A program made the translations under genes and the position numbers. This document shows, piece by piece, positions 62,751-64,000 of a stretch of 64,000 nucleotides of DNA; positions within the stretch are counted from its first letter, which is position 1; every line of letters starts with the position of its first letter. Under the pieces are notes generated by a model. The model ran no database searches, was not told the DNA's origin, and saw only the letters and a program-made list of their open reading frames with translations. This DNA is from Saprospirales bacterium (lineage in GTDB: Bacteria; Bacteroidota; Bacteroidia; Chitinophagales; Saprospiraceae), in NCBI GenBank assembly GCA_016703765.1, contig JADJBL010000003.1:124001-188000 (forward strand). The letters run 5' to 3'.

Positions 62751-64000
62751 ATGAGATACCGGAGTGCAAGTCTGGCAGTTGTGGTTTTGCTTCTGATGGG
62801 ATGGAGCCTCCCGGGGCAGGAGATGGAGGTGCAGATCCGGGTATTGGGCTTTGAAGAGGGCCTGTCTCACCGCAACATCTACAAGATCCAGCAAGACAGC
62901 GCCGGCTTTATGTGGCTGGCTACCTTCAACGGCCTGAACCGGTACGACGGGTACGAATTTCTGCCCTTTGGCATCCCAGACACTATTTTCGGCCAGGCGG
63001 CCGGGCCTGCCCTCGACCTTTTCGTAGGCCCCCAAAACAGCCTTTGGCTGGTTCGCCCAAACTTCCTTTCCGTGTTCGACCCTCTGACGCTGGGGTTTCG
63101 GCATATCCGCATCAATGAGGAAAACCTGGCGCGGGGGGAGGAGTTTACCCCGAACCATTTGTGTATCGGCCCGGAAGGAGATTCCTGGATGGTGGCTTTC
63201 GGCGAAAAAACCGCCGAGTGTTTCCTGCAATACTACGATAAAACCGGTCGAAGGAAGGTGCATCTAACCTTGCCCGGTAAATACGAAAACCGGCCCCTTT
63301 GCCGCGACGGAGAGGCCCTGTGGCTGGGAGGCAACGAAAACGAATTGTGGCAGGTCAACGGGCAAGGAGAGGTGACGGACCGCTACAGCTTCCCATTCTG
63401 GGGACGCGATCCCCAGGCGGCCAGGGTCGTGGCCCTGCAGGAAGGCGCACACGGCGGAATGTACGCCCTGCTCCAAAACGGCCAGGTCTATTTCCGGCCT
63501 TTGAAGGGGGATAAATTTTCGCTGCATCCCGCTTCCGAACAAATCCCTCCGGGCAAGCGCTTTGAGGCATTCCGGGTGGAACCCGGAGGAAATATCTGGT
63601 TGGCCGGCGAGGAAGTCCTTTTGTATTACGACGCGCTTCTGCATTCGGTCCGCGATTTTAACCGGGAGGTCCGGGAGATCACCAAACACCAGCCGATCTA
63701 TCGCCAGATATTCCAGGACCGAAGCGGGGTCGTCTGGGTCGCTTCCGATTTTGGCGCCATCAAATTTCGTGCGTTCCGACAAACTTTTCACCACCTATTT
63801 AAACGGAGGCAGCAATTATTGCAGCAGTGGCTTTTGCAGTATGCGCGGGATCGCGGAGGATGAAAAGGGGCAGATCTATTTCTCCTATTATAATTCGATC
63901 CACCGCCTGAACCCAAAGACCGGCGAGCTCAAGCTCTTGCCCCTTCGAAACGATTTCCTGAACGCGCCTTTCGGCCTTGCCTATTACCGGGAGGCCTTAT
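62751..64000 (+). CDS. Two-component propeller-type sensor protein, N-terminal part (continues past window; one frameshift)
   Basis: The start is the ATG at 62751 (MRYRSASLAVVVLLLMGWSL, signal peptide); a GTG at 62703 is less likely. After it, RVLGFEEGLSHRNIYKIQQD and GFMWLATFNGLNRYDGYEF are the regulator-propeller repeats of large Bacteroidota sensor kinases. The frame closes at 63863, but removing one T from a T3 run (63765-63767) restores IKFVRSDKLFTTYLNGGSNY and keeps the frame open to the window end, reading CSMRGIAEDEKGQIYFSYYN. The protein therefore continues beyond base 64000, probably to a Y_Y_Y domain and a histidine kinase or other output. The ligand is unknown. Confidence 0.75.

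Overview
The window looks like a chromosomal segment of a Bacteroidota bacterium, probably Saprospiria or a related lineage. The evidence is: type IX secretion features (a PorW/SprE-like lipoprotein and two secreted enzymes with C-terminal sorting domains), the Bacteroidota promoter pattern (TTG, about 20 nt, TAnnTTTG) upstream of several genes, B-type succinate dehydrogenase in the order C-A-B, and large TPR, CHAT, MORN-caspase and cyclase proteins. I judge GC to be in the mid-50s by eye, with AT-rich islands near 27.4-28.6 kb and 30.6-31.4 kb. I saw no rRNA, tRNA, CRISPR array, prophage or transposase.

Layout. 0-7.4 kb: a partial GH57/DUF3536 protein, an OlsF-like two-domain acyltransferase and PlsC, then a minus-strand set (LysE, ATP-grasp, MOSC, MsrB, DUF2007). 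7.5-10.8 kb: a TPR-CHAT protein. 10.7-15.7 kb: two divergent esterases followed by an ATP-grasp ligase, a class I glutamine amidotransferase and a second ATP-grasp-like protein; this is the best candidate for an undescribed biosynthetic system. 15.8-26.9 kb: sdhCAB, RNase R, a SulP transporter with carbonic anhydrase, guanine deaminase and a DUF819 protein. 26.9-38.2 kb: an accessory region with two paralogous helical-repeat proteins, a small HTH protein, two candidate micro-ORFs, a TPR-adenylate cyclase-HD fusion and two MORN-caspase proteins. 38.3-64 kb: rpsF-rpsR-rplI, porW/sprE, an M23 peptidase, an oligopeptide ABC importer without its ATPases, HU, a split transketolase, a trans-sulfuration enzyme, PhoD, another ATP-grasp, an M17 aminopeptidase, further esterases, a LysM transglycosylase and the start of a propeller-type sensor.

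Two features run through the whole window. First, many intergenic gaps hold long perfect or near-perfect inverted repeats that fall into several recurring sequence families, often exactly where convergent genes meet. Second, eight genes are broken only by one-base shifts at short mononucleotide runs (eleven sites). Their two halves match one protein family each, so sequencing or assembly error is the simplest explanation, and those genes are annotated here as single loci.
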